From Acanthochromis polyacanthus (Eukaryota > Chordata > Actinopteri > Pomacentridae): a stretch of 64,000 nt of DNA. Below the pieces are notes generated by a model. The model saw only the letters and a program-made list of their open reading frames with translations, did no database searches and was not told the DNA's origin. Made by a program: the position numbers and the translations under genes. Numbering within the stretch: the stretch's first letter is position 1; every line of letters starts with the position of its first letter. The stretch covers positions 38,975,474 to 39,039,473 of the forward strand of contig NC_067113.1 in the NCBI RefSeq assembly GCF_021347895.1, given 5' to 3'. This document shows, piece by piece, positions 15,001 through 23,541 of the stretch.

Positions 15001-18000
15001 TGAAGCATCAGACAAATGAGGTTTCTGAATCAGCTTCCCTCCATCTCTCTTCTTTTCTCCCTAGCAACAGCGTCCCGGTTGCTATGCATGACGCTTGAGC
15101 CGAGCTGCGCTCTGATTGACGGAGCAGCCGACGGTGCCTGGCTCAGTGAGAGCTGCCGGCCAATCAGAGGCCGAGTTGGACAAATCTACATCGATGGTGT
15201 CTGTTGGTGCTGAGGGAAACATTTAACGTCTGGTTTGATGGAGATCAGGAGTTTAGACTCAGAGCTCAGATTTAATGTTAAATATTAATATAGACATCCA
15301 TAAAAATGGAAAATACAGACATTAGGGATTATATCAGTGTTGTGTGTTTGAAATCATAACATGAACTGAATTATAGAAAATACTAGAGCTCCAGTTTGCT
15401 CTCATGTAATCAGCATCAGATGGAATCCCAGTTTGACCAGTTAAACCAGTACCAGCTGCTGAACACATCGTTGTCACAATGATGAGCTATTTCATAGATT
15501 TATTTAAGCTGTTCTGGAAATATTTTAAAATCTGCTACATCAAAATATACATGAGGCCTTCAACCCCAAGAACACCAAACCTACCATCAAGCATGGAGGT
15601 GGCAGTATCATGCTCTGTGGAACTGGAGCTTCACACAAAGTAAATGGAATAATGAAGAAGGATCACCTCCACGTTCTTCGTGAAAACCTAAAAACCATCA
15701 GCAGAAGGTGATCTTGGACACAGTTGGATGTTTCAACCAGACAATGAGTCCAAACACACGTCAGACGTGGTAAAGAAATGGTTCCATCAGGCTATAATGA
15801 AGTTTCTAGATTGATCTCCCCAAAGTCCTGACTTAAACCTTCAAGAACCTGTGGACTGATGAAGAAACAAGTAAAACTAATTTAGTTGAACTGACCCAAT
15901 TCTGTCCAGAAGAGTCTAAGATAAACCAGAAGATTGAAACCAGAAGAACCGAACTGATGAGGAAACCAAATATTAGCTTTAAGGAGACGAGTCTAGAACC
16001 TTCATTCCAGCCTGATGGAACCGTTTCTTTACCACGTCTGATGTGTGTTTGGGCTCATTGTCTGGTTGAAACATCCAACTATGTCCAAGATCAACCTATA
16101 TGACCTACTATGATACTGCCACCACCAGTAGGTGGGGGTAGGTTTGGTGTTCTTGGGGTTAAAAAAAGACCCACCCAAGACAGTCCTAAACCAGTCCTTA
16201 AAAGGTCTAAAACCAGGACCAAAATCAAACCTAAACCAGTCCAAAAACATGTTCAGAACCAGACAGAATACAGTCTGAAACCAGTCCTAAAACAGTCAAA
16301 CACCAGTGCAAAACTGAAGACAAAGGCAAATCTAAACTAGTCCCAATAAAAGTCCATGACAGTCTGAAACCAGTCCTCATTCAGGACCAGATCCAGAGTA
16401 AAATAAATTCTAAATCAGAAGAACCAAGACTGAAACCAAAAATAAATATCTGCACAAATCTGTCCTTAAAAAATTAGGAGTTTATCCTATTTTCTCCCAT
16501 TTCAAAGAAAATTAACTTATCCAGTGACAGAGACGAGATTTACTCTTTGGTATTAACATCATTTTACATTTTATTGTCTTTTTTAATGTTGTGTACATCA
16601 GACTAGTCCAACCTAGTGATAATTAAAGCCCATGTGACTTTCTCGAGATCTTTAAAGGAAAGAAAATGTCTGATTTTGGATAAAACTACAGCTGATTTTG
16701 ATTAATGATGTTCATATTTTTGAGATAAAATAATTAAAATAAAGCTTTTTTCAACAGATTTTTTACTTCATCTCACTGCCTGAAGGTGTTCTTCAATGAA
16801 GAACGTCAGAAGATGTCAAAAAACATCCAGAAAAACCAACTAACCTTGAGTTTATAATATTTTATCATTGAAATGTGAACAAAAGATCAATTATTTTTGA
16901 CTATTTCACATCAAAACCCAAAAACCTGCTGGAGAAACTGAAAAAAACATCAGATTTCAGGTTTGTCAGTCCAAGAACGTGTTATGCTGTTCTGTGAGGA
17001 CAAATAAGCAAATCCCAGCTAAAAATTAGGATATTTTAACTCAGTAAATTTGAAAAATTTGCCAAAATGCCCCCATTAAACAGCCCATTGCTGTAAATTA
17101 AGCACAAATCTGTCAAAAAAAAAAATCAGAAATTTAGCCTCTTTTATCCAATTTTAAAAATATATGGTGCCAGAGTGAAGATTTACTGTTTATTATTAAC
17201 AGAATTTTACATTTTATTGTTTCTTTTTAGCATTTTATTGTCAATCTTTTAAATTTAATTGGCATTTTTGAGCATAAAGGGTGACATTTCATCTAATTTA
17301 TTCTACACGCCTCATTTGCAAAAAAACACAAAAAATCTACCATTAAACAGTCGTGAAATCTCAGCAGCATTTTAAATAATGGTCAAAGATTGTTTTTAAA
17401 GTTAAAATCTAGGCTTTTGTTTCTTGGATTGAAATATCTCTGGTGAATTTAGCACAAATCTGTTTAGAAAATATCCCAAATTAATCGTATTTTCTACAAT
17501 TTTTAAAAAATATATAATTATCTGCTACAAAGGTGAAGATTTACTGTTAAGTTTTAATGTAATTTAACATTAGATTGTCTTTTATAATGATTCTTTGTTG
17601 TTGTTTTTTTTTTTTTTACAAAATTTCTTGTCTTTTATCGTGTTTTTGGTCCTTTTAACACATTTTATTGTCTTTTATAATGATTTTTTTCACATTTTAT
17701 TGTCTTTCATGATGATTTTTTGGACTTTTTTCATATTTTACAGTCTTTTAAACATTTTATCATTCTTTTCAATGTTTTAAAATTTGCAATACTTCAACCT
17801 AGTGGTGATAAAAGCCCGAGTGACCTTCTCCAGATCTTTAAAGGATAGAAAATGTCTGACTTTATATCCCAAGTATCTTTAAAGAACTGATTTTGACTAC
17901 TAATCTATATTATTGAGAGAAATAATGAGGAATGAGGATATATGGTTGAATATTATTACATTTAGGCTGGATTTCAGTGTTGTAAATTGCAAAAAAAAAA

Positions 18001-18388
18001 TAGAGAGAAAATTACCTAATGCATGAAATAACACTAAAAATTCCAACATATGTTCAATATTGAGTCTATTTTGCAGTAAATCCATTTACAGAAACACAGT
18101 GGGTCATAAATAACACAGCAGTGAGTAATACTACAGCATCAGTACTCTTTGTGAAGAAATAAATCACATTCCTGTGGAGGATTTAATGACATTATTTAAA
18201 CATTAATCCATCATATTATGTTTAAATCACACTATTATGGAGATTATTCTGCAGATTCTGGTGTTTTTCATCAACATTGTGGCTCTGAGGCCTGTTTATG
18301 TGATAAATTAGTGAATTAATTCATTGATTTAAGCTTCTAAAATCTCACCTGTGATCAGAGTCCAGATTAAAGCCAGAACCAGAACCAT
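57..18388 (-). CDS. ptprr: Receptor-type tyrosine phosphatase R, N-terminal half (partial, five coding exons)
   Basis: Coding exons on the minus strand, in transcript order: 18349-18388, 13332-13615, 910-1023, 681-830, 57-164. All are bounded by AG/GT and join in phase. Exon 1 gives a hydrophobic start (MVLVLALIWTLIT), a likely signal peptide. Exon 2 encodes a His/Pro-rich luminal stretch. Exons 3 and 4 (LNVSLLRWFREGVAAALG; then NVRVLHRHLGHFGITEVS) match the PTPRR ectodomain as I know it. Exon 5 carries the membrane helix (FYAIVLFFTVFVIVITC), preceded by the family's NVLQGQ. The kinase-interaction motif and phosphatase domain lie left of the window, so the gene is cut by the edge, not broken. 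PTPRR dephosphorylates ERK/p38-type MAP kinases in neurons; that is family knowledge. Intron 2 is 12.3 kb and intron 1 is 4.7 kb, both repeat-rich. Exon 2 is the least conserved, and its placement rests on phase and splice sites. Confidence 0.9.
617..630. promoter_or_regulatory. RFX X-box-like palindrome between ptprr exons 5 and 4
   Basis: GTCGCCACGGCAAC fits the RFX consensus GTNRCCNNRGYAAC at every fixed position. It lies about 50 bp beyond the exon-4 donor of ptprr. Function is inferred from the motif only. Confidence 0.35.
1511..2464. mobile_element. About 0.95-kb element with short inverted ends containing TGACGTCA
   Basis: Near-identical inverted ends lie at about 1518-1535 (TTCAGCTGACGTCACA) and, on the other strand, about 2447-2461 (TTCACTGACGTCACA). 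The block interrupts a minisatellite: unit sequence runs up to 'aatttcctat' at 1509 and resumes with 'cctattgttgtggct' at 2466. An ATG at 1616 opens a short frame followed by a GT donor-like site, perhaps a relic of an element gene. The left part (1520-1780) is more GC-rich than its surroundings. The superfamily is not determined; no transposase was recognised. Confidence 0.45.
2466..3015. repeat. Minisatellite, 60-67-bp unit ('gttagccacattagccacac...gctaacactaag')
   Basis: The word gctaacact(a/g) or a close variant recurs at 2516, 2583, 2642, 2748, 2814, 2873 and 2940, mostly 59-67 bp apart. One further partial unit lies at about 1440-1510, on the other side of the TIR element. It is in ptprr intron 2. 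Confidence 0.8.
3016..4180. other. ptprr intron 2, no recognised feature
   Basis: AT-rich intronic DNA with an A15 run near 3103-3117. No exon, RNA gene or clear repeat was recognised. Confidence 0.5.
4190..4487. promoter_or_regulatory. CCAAT-box cluster and polypurine tract in ptprr intron 2
   Basis: Two inverted CCAAT boxes (CTGATTGGC near 4235 and 4260) stand in a locally GC-rich patch, followed by a MEF2-like CTATTTATG near 4320. From about 4430 to 4487 the plus strand is almost only purines (ggagaggagg type). PTPRR is known to make isoforms from alternative promoters, so this is a candidate internal promoter or enhancer. That role is inference. Confidence 0.25.
4575..5600. repeat. About 200-bp tandem repeat ('gctgcaataattagtcgattaat')
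   Basis: The word gctgcaataattagtc or a variant starts near 4585, 4782, 4987 and 5193, spacings of 197, 205 and 206 bp. A more diverged copy lies near 5561. Within each unit the order is conserved: ttcttgacagtaaatt, then actgctaaatgttcaat, then gaaaaacaaacaaaatcaag. It is AT-rich and lies in ptprr intron 2. Confidence 0.85.
5610..6965. other. ptprr intron 2, AT-rich, no recognised gene
   Basis: Open frames here look like chance in AT-rich DNA. A GTCACGTG E-box occurs at 6409-6416 in a small GC-richer patch. Nothing else stood out. Confidence 0.5.
6970..7605. repeat. 97-bp minisatellite ('gcctagcttagcacaaagactgaaaacag')
   Basis: The anchor aaagactg (last copy aaagagta) occurs at 7006, 7101, 7198, 7296, 7393, 7496 and 7594. 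Spacing is 95-103 bp, giving about seven units. Units are rich in GCTAGC and AGCTT words. It is intronic in ptprr. Confidence 0.9.
7606..8550. other. ptprr intron 2, no recognised feature
   Basis: AT-rich, with no tandem structure or coding signal recognised. Confidence 0.4.
8553..8965 (+). pseudogene. Tc1/mariner-like transposase remnant, copy A
   Basis: The plus strand encodes KNTKPTIKHGGGSIMVCG followed by a degraded continuation (KVNGIMKEEDHLHVLQ). KHGGGSxMxWG is a hallmark of the Tc1 transposase catalytic region, with W replaced here. It continues through 'atgtttcaaccagacaatg' into stops and frameshifts. The DNA-binding half is absent. The sequence just upstream (about 8553-8665, tggactggctt...) also accompanies copy C, so both come from one already-truncated subfamily. 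Confidence 0.8.
9415..9472. other. Perfect 11-bp hairpin in ptprr intron 2
   Basis: CGACTCCCACA (9415-9425) pairs exactly with TGTGGGAGTCG (9462-9472) across a 36-nt loop. Role unknown. Confidence 0.5.
9600..10160. repeat. Dispersed repeat unit with 'cacaaaattaccac' array, copy 1
   Basis: The phrase 'gttctaccttcatactggga' (near 9646, variant near 10130) and 'gagttccaggtcctt' flank a degenerate array of accacaaaaagacacaaaat words at 9820-10080. The same two phrases and the same array type recur at 58140-58700, so this is a dispersed composite repeat. Confidence 0.65.
10161..11990. other. ptprr intron 2, mostly featureless
   Basis: Contains an 82-codon open frame on the minus strand (10675-10923) that matches no ptprr exon in sequence. 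AT-rich sequence elsewhere; no tandem array recognised. Confidence 0.4.
10844..10857. promoter_or_regulatory. RFX X-box-like palindrome in ptprr intron 2
   Basis: GTCGCCATGGCAAC fits GTNRCCNNRGYAAC at all fixed positions. It sits in a GC-richer patch (about 10720-10980). This is the second such motif in ptprr introns. Confidence 0.4.
11995..13045. repeat. 105-bp tandem repeat, three copies, split by a MITE
   Basis: The anchor caccatgacaaagactt occurs at 12067, 12918 and 13023. The last two are 105 bp apart. The first two are 851 bp apart, which becomes 108 bp when the 743-bp element at 12085-12827 is removed. Other shared words are tagctag(c/t)aaaggagcacc and tgacctcc. Confidence 0.8.
12085..12827. 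mobile_element. 743-bp non-autonomous DNA transposon (MITE) with long terminal inverted repeats
   Basis: The left end begins GGCTGAATCCCAAACCGCCC; the right end, read on the other strand, begins with the same 20 bases and continues to about 28. An inner inverted segment (cactctccctccgcactac near 12705) repeats part of the end. The ends are GC-rich and the centre (12300-12660) AT-rich. No transposase was recognised. Target duplication is short or ambiguous (ctt/ttt). The boundaries are supported independently by the interrupted 105-bp repeat. Confidence 0.85.
13700..15010. other. ptprr intron 1, AT-rich, no recognised feature
   Basis: Homopolymer A/T runs and no coding signal. The region 14040-15000 is strongly AT-rich. 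Confidence 0.4.
15040..15200. promoter_or_regulatory. GC-richer patch with CCAAT boxes in ptprr intron 1
   Basis: A short GC-rich island in AT-rich intron holds CTGATTGACGG (near 15110) and CCAATCAGAG (near 15160). It is a possible enhancer or alternative promoter; the call rests on composition and motif only. Confidence 0.2.
15560..15870 (+). pseudogene. Tc1-like transposase remnant, copy B
   Basis: Encodes NPKNTKPTIKHGGGSIML, then a frame-shifted continuation with a QSPDLN word (near 15825) corresponding to the Tc1 SPDLNPIENLW motif. It is over 90% alike to copy A over about 15580-15780 by eye. The DNA-binding half is missing and frameshifts are present. Confidence 0.8.
15985..16340 (-). 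pseudogene. Tc1-like transposase remnant, copy C, inverted relative to copy B
   Basis: On the minus strand the same Tc1 segment appears (NPKNTKPT, then frameshifted), continuing into the 'ggactggttt' upstream block shared with copy A. It faces copy B with about 115 bp between them, so B and C form a head-to-head pair. From 16170 to 16375 the plus strand repeats aaaccagtcc(t/a)aaa-type words, a small degenerate array. Confidence 0.75.
16400..18340. other. ptprr intron 1, AT-rich with repeated 'cattttattgtctttt' words
   Basis: Around 17210-17770 the word acattttattgtctttta recurs many times in a T-rich stretch. 'gatctttaaaggaaagaaaatgtctga' near 16648 recurs near 17830, so a segment of about 1.2 kb appears duplicated and diverged. 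No gene was seen. Confidence 0.5.
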
Positions 18389-18790
18389 GGTTCCGGATCC
18401 TCGTCTCTCCCTCCTGCGGTTCATCTTCTTGGAGCTAACCGGGCTCCGCTGCCGGCTCGTTTATCTGCATCAACGAACCCGATATTTTTTCCTACATTTG
18501 GTCCAAATCGTGCGGACGAAGCTTCCACACCTCCGGCTCCGACACCGACCCCCCCGCGACGCTGCTTCCCCGCCCTGCGGTGTCCTACAGCGGGCAGGCT
18601 GGAGGAGGATCGGCCGCTCTGCTGGCAGCCGCGGTGGCTCCGAGCTGCAGCTGCGGCTTTTTCCCATTGAGGCTCGGACCGCGACGCGGAGGAGAGGAGT
18701 GTCCGGGGAAGAGGCTCGCTGTTCGGCTGGATACAGAGGAAGAGGCGGGGAGAGGGCTGGAGGAAGTAGGAGGATGCTGGAAAATAAAGC
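18349..18790 (-). promoter_or_regulatory. ptprr: CpG-rich 5' region of ptprr
   Basis: A sharp GC- and CpG-rich island within AT-rich DNA overlaps the first coding exon and extends upstream of it on the minus strand (18389-18790). There is no clear TATA box, as expected for a CpG-island promoter. The transcription start cannot be placed exactly. A 176-codon plus-strand frame here is a composition artefact. Confidence 0.6.
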
Positions 18791-18899
18791 GATATTTATT
18801 AAAATAAAATTAATTTCATCGATGTTTTTCTCTGTTTTCATCAGCTTCGTTCATTTTAGTTTATTTTTAATCGTTTTGTAGCCTTTTTAGATGCTCCAA

Positions 18900-20640
18900 T
18901 TCACCACAATGCTACCAGAACCAGGAAGTGATTTAATATTTCATAATTATAATAATTATATCAACCAGCTAATTTTTATGTAGCGCTACAAATCGTCACT
19001 TTAGTTAATGACAGAATATGCCACCTCTAATTGTAATTATTGATTTTTATTAGCTTTTTTTTAAAAAAAAAGGTTATGCTAATTAGCACATATGGCTAAA
19101 TTAGCATGCTAATGTCATGTTTAGGCTAGAAAAAAACTGCACGAATGAGTAAACAATTTTTCAAACTACTCACCAGAATGTGAATTATATCATATTTATA
19201 TTTATTATAGATTTTACTGATGGTAGCCTGAGTGGTCTCAACTAGCTTTGAGCCAAGTAGCCACTATACGCTAATGGCGCCATTTTGCATTTTTTTGCTT
19301 ATTAAGTTAAAATGCAATAAAATGTCATCATTTCTGTGATACAAACCACAATTCTAAGAAATGGACTGTAAAACACAAAACTTTTACTTTAGGAGTCAAA
19401 GATTGAGAGAAATTTTTCTGTTAATATATTGTCTCTCTGAGGCTGGTTAGCTTAATTGCAAAGAATTAAAACTAGATTGCGTTTGCTAATTAAGTCATAT
19501 GACTTGATTATGGTTTTTTTTATAAACATTTACAGCTAAAATTGAATTATTCCATCTTGGGCACTCTCAGCTTGCTTTAGGGTAATGTTAAGTAGCATGC
19601 TAAAACTTCGTAACATTATATGCTAATAAAAGCATATTTGTATGTCATCTCTATTCAATTTAAAATACTTATAAAATGTGTTTTTATGTTTATTGTCCTG
19701 TAGATTATCTTAAATTCTTCCTGTTGAAGGATTGTTGTGTAACACATGAACAATTTATTATCAGACACATTTAAACACAATAAAACCATGAAAACAAACT
19801 AAAGCATATGTAGTTAATTAAAAACCACAGAACACACACAGATAAACCGAAAGCTGAAAGTTCAAAAGTCCAACTATAAAGCAATAAAAGCCTCACTGAC
19901 CTGATCATAATATTAATCATTAATATCTGTCAGAAAACCTGGAAACCTGAAACTACCAGCAGATGCAGGAGGCAGGTTTGCCTTTATGTAAAACTATTTT
20001 ATCATTAAAATAATCATTTTAAAAGTGCAGAAGATCTGTGGCCATGAAGGTTTGAAGCCACAACAGTCGAATAAGAGCGACATCTTCAGGTAGAGAAGTA
20101 GAGGTGCATTAAAAAGGAAATTATTGTTCTGCAGTTTATCCATAATTGATTTATTATGCACAGCTGGAAACCATTAAACCTCACCACTGTTAGACCTTCA
20201 ACTATTAGCGATCTCTTACAGCTGTCTTTGAATAATTGATTAATTAATATATGTCATAGTAAATAAACATCCTTCACAACATCTTCTCAGGTCTAGTTTT
20301 TGTTTAACTCAAAGATATTCAGTATATAATAACAAAAACACAAAAAGTAGGAAACTATGCGATCTGAGAAGCTGGAATCTGAGATTATTTGTCAGATTTT
20401 TCACTGTTTTTGATCCAATAAATGACTGAAATAATGAACGAGGCAGATTTTAAGACAGTCATGTTTGTTGGCTCTGATAAACTGAGGAGTTGGACGTGAC
20501 TCAGGACTTTCTATCCGACGCTGCTGCTGCAGGAAATGTGCTGAGAATAAAACCAGAGAAGAATCCGGTGTCAGTCTGAGGATGATTTACCTGCTTAAAG
20601 GTCGCAGGTTTTTTCTTGATCGCTAAAAAACCCTGAGCTC
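18900..20640. other. Intergenic, no recognised feature
   Basis: Lies between the divergent ptprr and tetraspanin promoters. AT-rich, with no coding or tandem structure recognised. Confidence 0.4.
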
Positions 20641-20689
20641 AAATATTCATCCAAATTACTAACATTCTGGCACTCACTATACTGTAACT

Positions 20690-21915
20690 GACTCCAGTGG
20701 TCTGTAGCATCTCTGCATTAGCAGCTAGCATCCCATGGCTAGTTACTTGCATCACGTGGCTAGAAAATAGCTTCCCTAAGACAGTTATTACCACCTCTAG
20801 GCTTATGACTAGTATTCCTAGGCTACAGTTAGCATCCCTAGGGCGGTTTCTACCACCCAAGGCTAGTCTCGAGCACCCCAAGCCAGTTTCTACACCCCTA
20901 AACTAGCACTAAGTTACCTGCATCCCTATCCTAGAAACTAGCATCCTTTGGACAGTCTCTTCCATATCTTGGGTAGCAGCTTGCATCTCTAGGTTAGCAA
21001 CTAGCACTCTTGTTATAGTCCCTAGCCTTCCTATGCTACCGATTATGCAACTCTGGCAACTACTATCTCTATGCTAGTTGCCAGTGTTGTGAGAATGCTA
21101 GGGACTATAACAGAATGCTAATGCTTAGGAATCGTAGTCATTACCTACGCTGGTAACTAGCTTCCTTAGGCTAGAAACTACAATCCCTGGGGTGCTTTCT
21201 ACCAACTCCAGTGACTAGTAGTTCATGCTGGCCACTAGCATCTCTATGTAGGATTGCCACCCGTCCCTTAAAATACGGAATCGTCCTTTATTTGACCATT
21301 AATTGTAGCGTTCCGTATTGATTCAATGCGGGATGCTAATTGTTCCGTATTTTCATAAATGTCCCATACACGTCTGTCACACAGGCATCAAAACTAGGGT
21401 GACCATATTCTGTTAACTAGCATCCCTAAAATATAAACGAGGGTCTTTGGGGTACTTTTTATAAGCCCTTGCAAACCTGGCAATAAGTATCCATTGGCAA
21501 GCAACTAGCATCCTGAGGCTAGCTACTAGTATCTCTAAGTAATGATTAGTATCCCTATGTTAGCCACTAGCATCGCTTGGTAATGACTAGCATCCCTAGG
21601 TTAGCCACTACCATTGCTTGGTATTGATTAGCATATCTAGGTTAGCCACAAGCATTTCAAAGTAATGATTAGTATCCCTAGTTAGCCACTAACATCTCTT
21701 TGTAATGATTAGTATCCCTAGGTTAGCCATTAGCATTGCTTGGTAATGAATAGCATTCCTACGCTGGTAACTGGCACTTGCTATGCTACAGTGAGAACTA
21801 GCATCTCTAGCCTCCAAACTAGCAGTCCTGACATAAACCAGCTTTCCCATTACAGTCACCAGCATTCCTGTGAACCAGATTAGCATTCCTAGGATAGCAG
21901 GTAGCATCCTTGGTT
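20690..21915. repeat. Degenerate 22-30-bp minisatellite ('ctagcatccctaggttagcca')
   Basis: About 1.2 kb of loosely repeated words ctagcatccctagg, ttagccactagcat and tggtaatgactag. Units are degenerate at 20690-21240 and more regular at 21480-21760. It is interrupted at about 21243-21415 by unrelated sequence. Confidence 0.8.
21243..21415. mobile_element. Short insertion within the minisatellite ('gattgccacccgtccc...gggtgaccatattctg')
   Basis: The array breaks off at 'aggattgccacccgtccctt' and resumes with 'ttaactagcatccc'. The inserted block contains repeated ttccgtatt words and ends with 'agggtgaccatattctg', a phrase I associate with interspersed vertebrate repeats. No inverted ends or target duplication could be fixed. 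Confidence 0.35.
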
Positions 21916-22439
21916 AGAGGCACTTAGTAGTAAAGTAAGGAATTTAATGTTAGCGGATATTTCTGTTTATTTCTTCGTATTTGTGGTGATGAGCAGGTAA
22001 ATGTCTGAAGCCAATGTTTGTGTTATCTCTAATATCCGACCTTCAGTGAACCTTCAGCATAAACAGCTGAGATGAAACATGATGTCTTTGAGTAACTTCC
22101 AGTCAGGCCTCCTGAATGTTTCTACTTTATCACATTCCTCAGCTGTGAGTCGCCGTCCTCCTCAGACCTCGTATCTCCTCCTCTCTGCTCGTCAACAGGA
22201 GGAGTCGGAGTTACTGGGTTTCCACAAAACCACAGACCAAAACCTGATCCAGGATTTTTCCCTCGTCTCTTCGTCTTCTGGAAGTTTTACTGCTTCACTG
22301 ACGTCTTTGTCGTCGGTTCATTTACGGAGGCGTTTAAATGTGAAGTACAACAAAAAAAACGGCATAAAAAACTATGTATTTTAGGAGAAATTTCTGACAG
22401 CACAGATTAGAAACAGATGCTGAACTCAGATTACTGCAA

Positions 22440-23195
22440 GATGACGAAGAAACAAACAACAAACTGCAGAGAGACGCAAAAAAAATGCAAATAAAACACA
22501 ACATAGACACACAGAGACGAGAAATACTTCAAACGGACGCAGAATTATCAAAAAGAGTCACAAAAATACTGCAAAGACACAAAAATACTGCAAAGAGACA
22601 CAAAATTACCACAGAGACACAAAAATACTGCAGAGACACAAAATTACCATAAAAAGACACAAAATTACCACAAAAAGACACAAAATGACTACAAACACAC
22701 AAAAATACTAGAGACATGAAAATACTGCAGAGACACGAAAATACTGCAGAGACACAAAAAGACAAGTATTACACAGCAGAAAAAGTACTTTAAATTTTCA
22801 ATGAATGTATTTCATTTGACTTTAAAATACAGTAAATATAAAGTACAACATTTGTTTTTGCAGTATAATATTGAAATATGTTGGAGTACAAGTAATACAT
22901 AGCAGAAAAAGTATTTTAAATATGCAGTAAATGTACTTTAAACCACTGCAAATATGTTTGACTAGATGTATAAGTACTGTAAATATGCAATAAATGTACT
23001 TTGCTTTAAACCACTGCAGATATATCTGAAGAAACCACAGCAAATATAAAGTACATTATTTGTGTTTGCAGTATAATATTGAAATAGGTTGGAGTACAAG
23101 TATTACACAGCAGAAAAAGTACTTTAAATATGCAGTAAGTGTACTATGACCCGCTGCAGACCAGTAAAAGTACTGTAAATCGTAGTAAAAGTACA
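22440..23195. repeat. Two adjoining degenerate arrays upstream of the tetraspanin promoter
   Basis: 22450-22780 is an array of (aga)gacacaaaaatactgca and cacaaaattaccaca words with a period near 20-24 bp. 22780-23195 repeats 'aaagtac(t/a)...aaatatgcagtaaatgtac' in longer, looser units. The first belongs to the same family as the arrays at 9820, 58200, 61630 and 62680. Confidence 0.7.
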
Positions 23196-23219
23196 CTAAA
23201 GTGGCAGTTCTGTGGTACT

Positions 23220-23541
23220 CTTGTCCTCACTTCCAGGCGGTTTCATGTCCAGACCTGTCCCGGCTTCCCTCCCTCCTCCTCGGCCTCCAGAGCTGCTCCT
23301 CTCCGCTCGGAGCTCCGGGAATTTTCCACTGCTGTTCCCGGAACCTCCCTCCATTATCGTCCTCCTCCTCCCTCCGCCCCTCTGGCTCCCCGGAAAGTCT
23401 CCTTATGTGACATTTCCGGGAAGCTCCGCCCCTCCTAACTGTCTCGGCCCTTAAAACCAGCCGCAGCCGGCGTCCCCTCACTTCACCCGGATCATCTCTG
23501 TTCGGTTCTTGGGAGTTTTTTCTGGAAGTTTTGTGTCCAAC
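23220..23541 (+). promoter_or_regulatory. GC-rich promoter and 5' UTR of the tetraspanin gene
   Basis: The composition switches to GC- and CpG-rich at 23220. A CCCTTAAAA TATA-like box lies at about 23449-23457, roughly 85 bp upstream of the ATG. A start site near 23480 would fit; that is inferred. Confidence 0.45.

Noticed and set aside
18351..18881. 176-codon plus-strand frame
   Set aside because: It overlaps the ptprr first exon and CpG island on the other strand. Stops are rare there because of GC content.
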